From contig CAZTEX010000001.1 in assembly GCA_964612505.1 (NCBI GenBank), positions 347,542 through 411,541 of the forward strand: a stretch of DNA of 64,000 nucleotides, written 5' to 3'. Of this stretch, positions 52,901 through 60,823 are shown piece by piece; position 1 is the stretch's first letter, and each line of letters begins with the position of its first letter. This DNA comes from JAAZZY01 sp964612505 (GTDB lineage: Bacteria; Chlamydiota; Chlamydiia; Chlamydiales; JAAZZY01). The position numbers and the translations under genes were made by a program. A model generated the notes under the pieces. That model saw only the letters and a list, made by a program, of their open reading frames with translations, was not told where the DNA came from and did not search any database.

Positions 52901-54698
52901 TTGCATTCGAATCGTAAACTTCTTGAGAGATTGCTCGGCCTTGATGATTAAATTTATTAACTATTTTTTTAAGCAAAATCTCTTTTTTAGATTTTTTATC
53001 ACAATAGAACTCTTCGATGCTTTCAGGAGCTCCCATATTCGGCAGCTCTTTTTTAGTAGTTATTCTTGTGATACGTCTTTCATAAAAACCATAGTTTTTA
53101 TTGACATCAAGACTATTCACGTCATCGACAATTAAGGCTGTTAACGCTCCATGCTTATAACTATATATCGTTCGTTTACAAATTTTTTTACCTTCAACAA
53201 TTGCTTTAAAAAGTAAAATATCCGTCCCTTTTTTATACCCAAATTTGAGACCTGAGCCCTTTCCGTCTCCCTGCTCGACGATGTCTATATTATTTTCTGA
53301 AGAATAATTATATTTAGTAATATGACATTCTCCAGAAGGAACCCTTCGATAATCAAACTCAATGTAGTTGGGCGAATCGCCAGTAAAATTGCCATATTCT
53401 TTTTCTTCAATGAGATGATTTTCTACATCATAGTCATATGTTTTATAGTATAAAGTATTGCCATAAGCATCCTCAATAGAAGCAGCTACTAGATTTCCTG
53501 TATGTCTATTATTACCCCACACTTTTTTATCTATTCGATAAAGTGACCCACTTAGATAATGTTCGATTGTAGTCAGTTGACAATCCTGATCAAAATAAAA
53601 GCATTTTTTAGCTCCATTTGGATAGATTACTTGGGTATATCCACTCTCATCTGCATTAACATGGTAATCGAAAGCTGTGATTGCATTTTGATTTGAACTA
53701 TAAGGGTGGGAAATGCTTTTTACTCGATGCTTAAAATTGTCCTCATAGCTAATTGAGATAACTCTTTCCAAATGAAAGATTTTCCTTGTTAACAAAGGTT
53801 GATTTTCTAGTAGTCGATATTCATAATTAACGCTAATCGATTGACTATTAATGACATTTTTTAGCAACGAAATCTCATTCAAATTAGAAGATATGTGATA
53901 TTCAATGTGATGACCTTCACTAGAAATTGCTTTAATGGTTAAACCATAATCAAATGAGATCCAACTAATTTCCTGATGCTCATCTTCTGTAGTCATTCTG
54001 ACTTTAGCTAATCTTCCCTGGGAATCATAATCACTAAAAATCTTATTCCCGCTAGGAAGCTGTTCTAATTGAAGTTGATAAGTTTGACTAAGCTGATTGA
54101 AAGAGAAAATATGCTTTCTTCCATTTGAAAAGAAAAACTCATAGGTATTTTCATTCGGATGGAATATGATTTTATAATTTTTAATATTTGTCCAAGAAGA
54201 GAGCGTCCCTCTAGCAGTGTTTACAATCCCTAAAAACTCTTCTTCTGGCTCAATAAAAAAAGTCGAACCTACCTTAAGATTAGTTACATTTTGCCAACCC
54301 GTAAACTTTAAAATACTTCCCTCGGGAGTCCCCACATAAATATGAGTTAATTTGAATTCACCTTCATCTGTAAAATAGGAATCAGCATTTCTTTGATCAA
54401 TCTTAAAAACTCTCTGCGGCCTTAAAAACCACCCTCCAAAATCAGTGAGCAAATCCAATTTTTGACTAGAATAGAATCGAGCAAGCACTAATGGATCTGG
54501 CCCTGCAATATTTAGGTCTATTTCTAATTCGGAATAATCCCCAGAAATGACATTTACATTTTCAATGATTGCAGCTGGATCAGCCTCAAGAGAACTAAAG
54601 TGCGTTTGTGCATTTAATGAAGTTGAAATTAAAAATAATAAAATTATGAAAAAAAATGAGGACTTTTGAAAAATTTCACTCACTTTTCTTTTCTCCAT
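49788..54698 (-). CDS. Secreted RHS/YD-repeat polymorphic toxin protein
   Basis: This 1636-residue protein has a Sec signal peptide (FFFIILLFLISTSLNAQ), an N-terminal region with NVISGDYSELEIDLNIAGPD typical of RHS proteins, and dozens of YD repeats (for example FTYEYDLFDRQISIVDPSG, YEYDALGNW). The RHS core reads NPWRYQGKYTDRETDFVYFG, KRYYNPEIGKWISPDP and LYTYAHNNPLKYKD. After the core a Cys-rich pretoxin (CCWERILSPYCQCCKEW) runs to a TAA. The repeats fold into a shell that encapsulates a C-terminal toxin. Here the frame continues past the stop into the toxin domain, so the locus is split. Confidence 0.9.
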   Translation of the reverse strand: MEKRKVSEIFQKSSFFFIILLFLISTSLNAQTHFSSLEADPAAIIENVNVISGDYSELEIDLNIAGPDPLVLARFYSSQKLDLLTDFGGWFLRPQRVFKIDQRNADSYFTDEGEFKLTHIYVGTPEGSILKFTGWQNVTNLKVGSTFFIEPEEEFLGIVNTARGTLSSWTNIKNYKIIFHPNENTYEFFFSNGRKHIFSFNQLSQTYQLQLEQLPSGNKIFSDYDSQGRLAKVRMTTEDEHQEISWISFDYGLTIKAISSEGHHIEYHISSNLNEISLLKNVINSQSISVNYEYRLLENQPLLTRKIFHLERVISISYEDNFKHRVKSISHPYSSNQNAITAFDYHVNADESGYTQVIYPNGAKKCFYFDQDCQLTTIEHYLSGSLYRIDKKVWGNNRHTGNLVAASIEDAYGNTLYYKTYDYDVENHLIEEKEYGNFTGDSPNYIEFDYRRVPSGECHITKYNYSSENNIDIVEQGDGKGSGLKFGYKKGTDILLFKAIVEGKKICKRTIYSYKHGALTALIVDDVNSLDVNKNYGFYERRITRITTKKELPNMGAPESIEEFYCDKKSKKEILLKKIVNKFNHQGRAISQEVYDSNAKLCYTSHKDYSPKGLLISEIDGMGHKIAYSYNDFGNLTLEHTDTKKTSCIYDLQGNLIAQTEILTNGKSFATKYEYDVFSNQIAEIDYVDHKTYYSYDDLGRLTSIIYPEHVVNGEKLISPQFTYEYDLFDRQISIVDPSGAKTQYAYNCRGKPTKIEYTGGKEEFYQYNIAGSLYRHLDISGNSKKYSYESQGRIKEIEYFYPNTNDCYKKDTFSYNNFHLVSKNDSNGRETFEYDGAGRLVKCSAETDKGSSKKYSKDVKEFLYDSLSKVCGTKKWKNETRYSLYLQEHDPLGRVIKESIENEQAKVLSQIEYVYDNHNQLAQVIGYPNNQRHLLVNYTYDELGRLVQLQDALGNTKKIEYNDVYFDSHGQKALLKRTVDAKGNLTEEIFDSAGNLTQYNQKNSLGDLLVSENYGYDYFGNRVSESIQGKLDYSNIYSFQAGGELDKVTIGSNPDSKVLSQNTYDSFGKLIEQRIPGFANPISYLYDRNHQLETILYQDHLGDKKCQFRWDRSGNLKEIKLDKKQKIETEFNSQNRLLKESFYDKNGSYCISLEYDGEGSIEKITLPDGSDIHYNYDGPFIQKISRYSSNKQKQYEHLITERDLTGAVICERLIGNTGSKQTFYDTLGRSNLIVTDFFSDEVLGFDPNNNVSRRLVKSKPQEVIYHYDYDGMDRLVSEEGIESHQYEYDALGNWVAHSGSLYQVNALNQLISQDEKQYIYDEAGHLKFKKTPYETIEYSFNSLGHLLEVQKDDNCIVKCTYDTFGRRLTKTVENGQQEVTVYRYFYLGFYELGCLDENGKIVQLRIPNNPNELENSSIVAIEIEGQIFAAIPDFHGNIACLVDYQRRKVVESYLYDAFGKEIIYNNRARPISKEEAINPWRYQGKYTDRETDFVYFGKRYYNPEIGKWISPDPALSIDGLNLYTYAHNNPLKYKDFIGLEACPNAPYCCWERILSPYCQCCKEWQESQTGGIKFKSTFCGIAHGAIDVGCDFMQDLDTLAFYGELYSVKLFSSSQKKRERIQAFERPQRERYSKV

Positions 54699-54880
54699 TT
54701 AAGTTTCGTACAGAATGATCTTGAATTAAGAAAAGTTCAAGTAAAACAACTATTTTTTGCAGTTCTACTTTTTGGTTCCTCGACCAATAAAGCTCCCAAA
54801 AACATAAATGAACAATCAAGATTTCAAAGTGATAACGATTTTAAAAGCATTTAGTTGCAGCTATTAAAAACTCTATTTTT

Positions 54881-55279
54881 TTAAATTATTGGATTATTTG
54901 TTGGCAAATTACTCATCAAGCACTCTTTTGAAAAGGCTTTATAATGAATCTTCTTGCTGCTTTCATTGATTTCATCCCTAAACTCTGAAAAATCAAGTAA
55001 CGTGCCTTCTAGTTGATTTGCTTGACTTGCTAGCAAATATATAAACAGCAACTTTTTTGCAGTTTTAGAAAGGCTTTTACTATTTTTCATAATCGAAATA
55101 AAATTGCGAACATTGAGCCAATTAGCAAATCGGCGATCAGCTCTTGCATTTTCTGCGTAGAAACTCCGTTTAAAAGAATACCTCTCAAACAAATGATCTA
55201 ACTTACTTAAAGAGGGAGATATGACCTGATGTTTACTTAGATTGACGGCAAAAAAAGAGGTGCAAGAATTTACTTTCAT
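54881..55279 (-). CDS. Hypothetical small basic protein
   Basis: A 132-residue ORF between the RHS gene and sufS, mostly helical (KLDHLFERYSF, AKKLLFIYLLASQANQLEG) with no motif I recognise. There is no good ribosome binding site; instead the ATG sits in an inverted repeat, CATGC-CGGA-GCATG (55277-55290). It may be a minor gene or a decayed one. Confidence 0.4.
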   Translation of the reverse strand: MKVNSCTSFFAVNLSKHQVISPSLSKLDHLFERYSFKRSFYAENARADRRFANWLNVRNFISIMKNSKSLSKTAKKLLFIYLLASQANQLEGTLLDFSEFRDEINESSKKIHYKAFSKECLMSNLPTNNPII

Positions 55280-55329
55280 GCCGGAGCATGATTTGCAAAA
55301 GAGTTTTTTTTAGCAATCTAAAGGATTTT

Positions 55330-56559
55330 TTATGACTTTAGTTTGTCAATCGATTGGAGAAGATAATCGATAAATTGATCGACCTCTTCAATCGTATTAT
55401 AAAAAGAAAGAGAGGCTCTCAGCATTGATGAAATACCAAAATGCTCGAGCGCCGGTTGCGCGCAAAGATGGCCTGAACGAACAGCAACTCCCTTAAAATT
55501 TAAAAGAGTGGCTAAATCTAGAGGGTGTATTTTATCAATATTAAAACCCACAAGCGAGCTGCGATTTTTTGGATGGCCCACGAAATGAAGATAGGGTATT
55601 TTTTGAAGTTTTGAAATAAGCCTCTCGATGAGAAGAAGCTCGATCTCTTCAATCTTATCAAAGCCTATTTCTTTAACATATTCAATGGCAGCTTTCAGAG
55701 CGATGACTCCAGCGATATTCGGTGTGCCTGCTTCAAATTTAAATGGCAATTGGTTGTAGGTCGTCTTTTTTAAAGTCACCTTTTCGATCATATCTCCCCC
55801 GCCAAAGAGCGGTGGCATCTTTTCTAAAAGCTCTTCTTTGCCATACCATACCCCAACCCCTGTCGGACCATATATTTTATGAGCTGAAAAAACATAAAAA
55901 TCGACATCTAAATCTTGCACGTTAATTGGCATATGGGCAATTGCTTGCGCGCCATCGAGCATCACTTTGGCATTGGAACGAGCGCGAATAAGCTCGATAA
56001 TTTGTTTTGCTGGATGCACAGCCCCTGTCACATTTGAAACATGAGCAAAAGCTACTATTTTTGTTCGCTCATTTAAAAGCTCTTTGAAAGCGTCTAAATC
56101 AATATCCCCACTTTCTAAAACGGGGATAAGCTTAAGAGTGGCTGAGTATTTTTCAGCAACCATCTGCCAAGGGACCAAATTGGAGTGGTGCTCAAGCTCT
56201 GTAATTAAAATCTCATCCCCTTTTTGCAAGAAAGCTTCAGAGAAACTGTAGGCTATTTTATTAATACTATCAGTCGTGCCTGAAGTAAAAATAATCTCTT
56301 TAGAGCTGCGAGCGCCGATGAACTTTTGTACTTCTTGCCGACTTTGATAATAAAGATGAGTTGACCTTTCAGAGAGTTGGTAAACACTTCGATGGACGGT
56401 ACCGTAATCATTAGCGTAAAAATGAGTAAGTGCTTCGATCATTTTTCTAGGCTTTAGTGTTGTAGCTGCGTTATCAAAGTAAATGAGAGGGTGCCCGTGC
56501 ATTTTCTGCTCAAGCATTGGAAAGTCATCACGAATCTGAAGCTTTTCTTGTTGCATCAT
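55330..56559 (-). CDS. sufS: Cysteine desulfurase SufS
   Basis: SufS takes sulfur from cysteine for Fe-S cluster assembly using PLP. The PLP lysine is Lys228 in FSAHKIYGPTGVG, and the persulfide cysteine is Cys366 in RSGHLCAQPALEHF. IYFDNAATTLKPRKM marks the N-terminus. At 409 residues it is a group II desulfurase. It is last in sufB-sufC-sufD-sufS and overlaps sufD by 4 bases. No SufE or SufU gene is visible in the window. Confidence 0.96.
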   Translation of the reverse strand: MMQQEKLQIRDDFPMLEQKMHGHPLIYFDNAATTLKPRKMIEALTHFYANDYGTVHRSVYQLSERSTHLYYQSRQEVQKFIGARSSKEIIFTSGTTDSINKIAYSFSEAFLQKGDEILITELEHHSNLVPWQMVAEKYSATLKLIPVLESGDIDLDAFKELLNERTKIVAFAHVSNVTGAVHPAKQIIELIRARSNAKVMLDGAQAIAHMPINVQDLDVDFYVFSAHKIYGPTGVGVWYGKEELLEKMPPLFGGGDMIEKVTLKKTTYNQLPFKFEAGTPNIAGVIALKAAIEYVKEIGFDKIEEIELLLIERLISKLQKIPYLHFVGHPKNRSSLVGFNIDKIHPLDLATLLNFKGVAVRSGHLCAQPALEHFGISSMLRASLSFYNTIEEVDQFIDYLLQSIDKLKS

Positions 56560-57842
56560 GGGCGCTCAAAAAAGGTTGTCAAATTTTCAATCACCCAACT
56601 TTTAATCGTTTGATCAAAGGCTTTATCGATTACCTCATAACAAAAGGCTTTCAGTAAAAGTTTTTGCGCTTCTATTTTATTTAGACCACGAGACTGTAAA
56701 TAAAACAGTTGCTGGCGATCTATTTGCCCTGTTGTGGATCCGTGCGAGGCTTTAACATCATCGGCAAAAATTTCTAAGTTTGGTTTGCTATAAGATCTTG
56801 CCTCATCAGAGAGTAAACAATTTTGATTGAGCTGATAAGCATTGGTTTGCTGCGCATTCTCATGGACCCAAATTTTACCTTCAAAACTACTGATAGCTTC
56901 ATCATCCAGCAAGTTTTTGACAAGCTGGCGAGACAAGCAGCTTTCTGCTTTATGTTCGATTAGAAGATGAAGATGAACCTGCTCTTTTTCTTGCAAAGTA
57001 CAAAGAGCCACGATCTCCGCTTCAGAATAAGGGCCTAGTAGTTGAAGGTGCGCATCTGAGCGCATTTTACTAACTCCATTAAAAAAAGAGCTGTTTTTAT
57101 AACTGCTATTACTTTTAAGCCATCCTCTTAAGAATTCAAGGCGCAATTCTGTTTTTGCCTGCGGATAATGGGTCTCTCTTACAATAGCCCCTTCTTCTAA
57201 ATTTAAAAAGGTATTAGCCAGTGTTAAATGTTCTTTATGACAATCGCTTAAGCTACTGGTCGAAAATTGAAGCTGACTATTTTTTCCACAGGAAATGACT
57301 GTTAAAGGTGCAGAGAGATGACAATCATCTGAATCACTTATTTCCACAATATGGAGAGGCGTTTCTTGAGAAAAGGAATTTGGCACATACACAAAAAGCC
57401 CCTCTTGATGCATTGCAAATGAGAGCAGCGCAAAAGGATCTTTTTCTTCTGATAGCCATTTTTCGAAAATGTTTTTAAAAAAGACTCCATAGCTTCCAAA
57501 AGCATCGCTGAGAGGTTTGATAATGATCCTATTTGAAACTTTATCTAAATTTGAAAATCTTGGCAAAAAAGAGCCGTTATATAAAACAAGATAGGCTTGA
57601 TTTGCAAAAGGGGCTGTCGCTTTTTTGATGAGATCTACATTGACTGGCTGGAGTGAAGCTCGCTCAAATTTTAGTGAAGAGAGCCCTCTCAAACGCAGAT
57701 ACTGATAGCTTTCTATTTTTTTAGAAAAAAAATCGATCTCTTCAAACTTTGCAAAGGCTTTTTGCCGAAAGTCTGCGAGTGGATCAGAAAGCTTGATCAG
57801 CTCAGATAGTGACTGTTGAAAAACAGACTCTGCCAGCATCAT
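56556..57842 (-). CDS. sufD: Fe-S assembly scaffold protein SufD
   Basis: SufD pairs with SufB and SufC in the scaffold that builds Fe-S clusters. The C-terminal beta-helix core is recognisable: DDVKASHGSTTGQIDRQQLF and LQSRGLNKIEAQKLL. The frame opens at 57866, but GGAGG ten bases before the ATG at 57842, which overlaps the sufC stop, is the better start (MMLAESVFQQ). Length about 428. Confidence 0.93.
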   Translation of the reverse strand: MMLAESVFQQSLSELIKLSDPLADFRQKAFAKFEEIDFFSKKIESYQYLRLRGLSSLKFERASLQPVNVDLIKKATAPFANQAYLVLYNGSFLPRFSNLDKVSNRIIIKPLSDAFGSYGVFFKNIFEKWLSEEKDPFALLSFAMHQEGLFVYVPNSFSQETPLHIVEISDSDDCHLSAPLTVISCGKNSQLQFSTSSLSDCHKEHLTLANTFLNLEEGAIVRETHYPQAKTELRLEFLRGWLKSNSSYKNSSFFNGVSKMRSDAHLQLLGPYSEAEIVALCTLQEKEQVHLHLLIEHKAESCLSRQLVKNLLDDEAISSFEGKIWVHENAQQTNAYQLNQNCLLSDEARSYSKPNLEIFADDVKASHGSTTGQIDRQQLFYLQSRGLNKIEAQKLLLKAFCYEVIDKAFDQTIKSWVIENLTTFFERP

Positions 57843-58591
57843 GAAGCGGTCCCCTCCATTAGCCAATCATATCCTTTTTCTTCGAGCGCGTGAGCAAGCT
57901 CGGGCCCTTCTGAACAAACAATTTTACCATCGATAATAACATGGACAAAATGCGGTTTGACATAGTCAAGCAAACGCTGATAGTGGGTAATAAGTAAGAT
58001 GCTCTTTTGAGCATTAAAATGCTCATTAATCCCCTCAGCCACAATTTTCATGGAATCAATATCAAGACCTGAATCTGTTTCATCTAAAATGGCCAATTTG
58101 GGGCTAAACACATTCATCTGTAATATTTCATTGCGCTTTTTCTCTCCCCCTGAAAATCCTTCATTGAGACTGCGATTTAAAAACTCAGGGTTGATTTGAA
58201 GTTTTTGTAAAAAGCTTTGGATATACTGATTAAACTCTTCTTTGCTAAAAATCTTTTCAGAGCGGGCTTTTTTTTGAGCATTGAAGCTTTCAAAAAGAAA
58301 ATCTCTGTTAGTTACTCCTGGAATTTCAAGAGGATATTGAAAAGAGAGAAATAACCCTAAATGGACCCGTTCTTCTGGATCAAGATCTAAAAGATCTTTC
58401 CCTTCAAATTCGATAAAGCCTTGTGTAATCTGATAAGCTGGATGACCTGCTAATACTTTGGCCAATGTCGACTTTCCTGCCCCATTAGGTCCCATTAAAG
58501 CGTGTATTTCTCCGTCGTTAATCGTCAGGCAAAGTCCTTTTAAGATTTCTTTCCCTTCTGTTTCGACATGTAAATTACTAATTTTTAGCAT
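57839..58591 (-). CDS. sufC: Fe-S assembly ATPase SufC
   Basis: This 250-residue ABC-type ATPase has Walker A GPNGAGKST (34-42), the signature GFSGGEKKRNEILQM and Walker B LAILDETDSGLDI, all characteristic of SufC. It drives SufBCD scaffold rearrangement. It begins two bases after sufB. Confidence 0.97.
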   Translation of the reverse strand: MLKISNLHVETEGKEILKGLCLTINDGEIHALMGPNGAGKSTLAKVLAGHPAYQITQGFIEFEGKDLLDLDPEERVHLGLFLSFQYPLEIPGVTNRDFLFESFNAQKKARSEKIFSKEEFNQYIQSFLQKLQINPEFLNRSLNEGFSGGEKKRNEILQMNVFSPKLAILDETDSGLDIDSMKIVAEGINEHFNAQKSILLITHYQRLLDYVKPHFVHVIIDGKIVCSEGPELAHALEEKGYDWLMEGTAS

Positions 58592-58593
58592 GA

Positions 58594-60036
58594 TTATCCT
58601 ACTGAATTTTCTAACTTTAAAGTTAATAGCTTTTGAGCTTCTTGAGCAAATTCAAGCGGCAGCTCTTTGATGACATCGCTGCAAAAACCATTCACCACCA
58701 TTTGAATGGCCTCTTCGCGAGAAAGCCCCCGTGATTGGAGATAAAAAAGTTGCTCTTCATTCATCTTAGAGGTCGAGGCTTCGTGTTCTACAGTAGATGT
58801 TTGATTTTTCACTTCGATATAAGGAAAAGTATTGGCAGAGCAACGGTTCCCAACAAGCATCGAGTCACATTGAGTATAATTGCGCGCCTCACTTGCTTTG
58901 CCCATGATATTGACAAGACCGCGGTAGCTATTATGAGAATGGTCTGCTGAAATTCCTTTTGAGATGATCGTTGAAGAGGTGTTTTTGCCAACATGGATCA
59001 TTTTAGTGCCCGTATCTGCTTGCATATAACCATTCGTTAAAGCCACCGAATAAAATTCTCCAACTGAATAGTCCCCTTTCAAGATGCAACTTGGATATTT
59101 CCAGGTAATGGCTGCTCCGGCTTCTACTTGAGTCCAAGAGATCTTAGCGTAATCACCTTGGCAAACGCCCCTTTTGGTTACAAAATTATAGATTCCACCT
59201 TTTCCTGTTTTAGGGTCCCCAGCATACCAGTTTTGCACAGTCGAATATTTAATCTCAGCATTTCGATGGGCGATGAGTTCAACCACGGCTGCATGCAATT
59301 GATTGGTGTCAAAAGCAGGAGCTGTGCACCCTTCTAGGTAACTGACATAGGAGTCTTCTTCTGCAATAATTAAAGTTCTTTCAAACTGCCCAGACTCTTT
59401 GTCATTAATTCGAAAGTAAGTAGAGAGTTCAATAGGACAGCGCACTCCTTTTGGAACATAGACAAAAGAGCCATCGGTAAAAACAGCGGAGTTTAAAGTA
59501 GCAAAATAGTTGTCTCCAATTGGGACCACACTGCCTAAATACTTTTCAATAAGCTCTGGGTACTTTTCAACAGCCTCTGAAATAGAACATAAGACAACCC
59601 CTGCATCTTTTAATTTTTGATGAAAGGTGGTTCCAATAGAAACAGAGTCAAAAACAATATCAACAGCAACGTTACTTAAGCGCTTTTGCTCATCTAAAGG
59701 AATACCTAACTTTTCAAATGTTTTCAGTATTTCAGGATCTACCTCTTCTAAGCTATCCAATTTCGGTTTATTCTTGGGCGCCGAATAATATGAAATATTT
59801 TGATAATCAATAGGTGGATGGTTTAAATTGGCCCAGTCCGGCTCCTTAGTCTCTTGCCATTTTTTAAAGGCCTTTAAGCGAAATTCTAGTAAGAAAGGGG
59901 GCTCATTTTTCTTTTTTGAAATGGCTCTGACGGTTTCTTCATCAAGACCCTTAGGAAAGCTCTCTGTTTCAATAGGCGTGACAAAACCATACTTATAGTC
60001 GCTTTCTTGAGCTGTGAATGGGCTGGTTGCATTCAT
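58594..60036 (-). CDS. sufB: Fe-S assembly scaffold protein SufB
   Basis: At 480 residues it has the SufB core: RAISKKKNEPPFLLEFRLKA near the start, PKGVRCPIELSTYFRIN, NFVTKRGVCQGDYAKISWTQ and EHEASTSKMNEEQLFYLQSR. It is the first gene of the operon and forms the main cluster scaffold with SufC and SufD. Confidence 0.97.
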   Translation of the reverse strand: MNATSPFTAQESDYKYGFVTPIETESFPKGLDEETVRAISKKKNEPPFLLEFRLKAFKKWQETKEPDWANLNHPPIDYQNISYYSAPKNKPKLDSLEEVDPEILKTFEKLGIPLDEQKRLSNVAVDIVFDSVSIGTTFHQKLKDAGVVLCSISEAVEKYPELIEKYLGSVVPIGDNYFATLNSAVFTDGSFVYVPKGVRCPIELSTYFRINDKESGQFERTLIIAEEDSYVSYLEGCTAPAFDTNQLHAAVVELIAHRNAEIKYSTVQNWYAGDPKTGKGGIYNFVTKRGVCQGDYAKISWTQVEAGAAITWKYPSCILKGDYSVGEFYSVALTNGYMQADTGTKMIHVGKNTSSTIISKGISADHSHNSYRGLVNIMGKASEARNYTQCDSMLVGNRCSANTFPYIEVKNQTSTVEHEASTSKMNEEQLFYLQSRGLSREEAIQMVVNGFCSDVIKELPLEFAQEAQKLLTLKLENSVG

Positions 60037-60291
60037 TATGAATATAAAAATTTTAAAAATAAATTAATTATAGAATAAATAAAGATTAAATTCTATTTTC
60101 TTAGGCAGAAAATCGACTATAAACTATTAAACTATTCAAATAAAAAATTACCCTAAACTGAGATGGTTCTCTAGCTCAGACAACACTTTTAAAGATTAAA
60201 AAAATAATTTAACTAAGTTCTTATTTCATAAACAAGAAGTTGAATTCATTTAATAATATCAACATAATTGGTGCTTAATAATAGAGCTTTT

Positions 60292-60642
60292 ATGTTTAAC
60301 TCAATATCTACATCAACCGTAAAAGAAAAGACCCAAATAGAAGGATTGATAGCAGTCCCTCTAGCTTCAAAAGCTGCCTCTCAAAGAATCCTTGAAAATC
60401 AAAAACTACAGTCTATTGCCGGTAAAGTAACAGCCATAACCAAATTCTCAATGGCTTTAGCCCTTCCTGCATACCTTGTCTATAACTACAATACGGTGAT
60501 TCTTCAACCCTCCTACCACGGCGATAGCTTTTCTTTTGATTTGCCACTAAGAGGTGGTGACATCATCATTTTAACAGCTGCTTCTTACGTTGCTCTGGCG
60601 TTTGCTGCCTTAGCAGTTATAAAGGGCAGTAAAAAAATCTAA
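60292..60642 (+). CDS. Small two-helix membrane protein, YNYNTV family
   Basis: This 116-residue protein is the paralogue of the gene at 1599: same length, same loop (YLVYNYNTVILQP, SFDLPLRGGDIIILTAASY) between two hydrophobic segments. A TTG at 60268 extends the frame, but ATG at 60292 gives the same length as the paralogue. The N-terminal 40 residues are polar and poorly conserved between the two. It is followed by a hairpin. Function unknown; a membrane protein specific to this lineage is likely. Confidence 0.65.
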   Translation: MFNSISTSTVKEKTQIEGLIAVPLASKAASQRILENQKLQSIAGKVTAITKFSMALALPAYLVYNYNTVILQPSYHGDSFSFDLPLRGGDIIILTAASYVALAFAALAVIKGSKKI

Positions 60643-60704
60643 CAAAGCTATTTTTTAGTAGCCGATCTCTCATTAGCTTCGATTGAAAATAGAGTGAAAA
60701 AAGT

Positions 60705-60752
60705 TCAAGCCTTACACGAAAGTGAGGTTAGTAGCTTTCATATAAGGCTTGA
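60705..60752. terminator. Imperfect long hairpin between convergent genes
   Basis: CAAGCCTTA (60706-60714) pairs with TAAGGCTTG (60743-60751), and inside it GAAAG (60718-60722) pairs with CTTTC (60735-60739), with one more pair outside. There is no T run on either side. It lies between the paralogue at 60292 and the convergent 746-residue gene. Confidence 0.4.
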
Positions 60753-60823
60753 GTGCGGTTGTCATTCATGACATGGAAAAATTAAAAATATTTTTTACAT
60801 TCAAGAATTTTTTAAGCACCTAC

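Noticed and set aside
54666..54854. 62-residue plus-strand ORF upstream of the RHS gene
   Set aside because: It overlaps the RHS signal-peptide region antisense and has no start signals.
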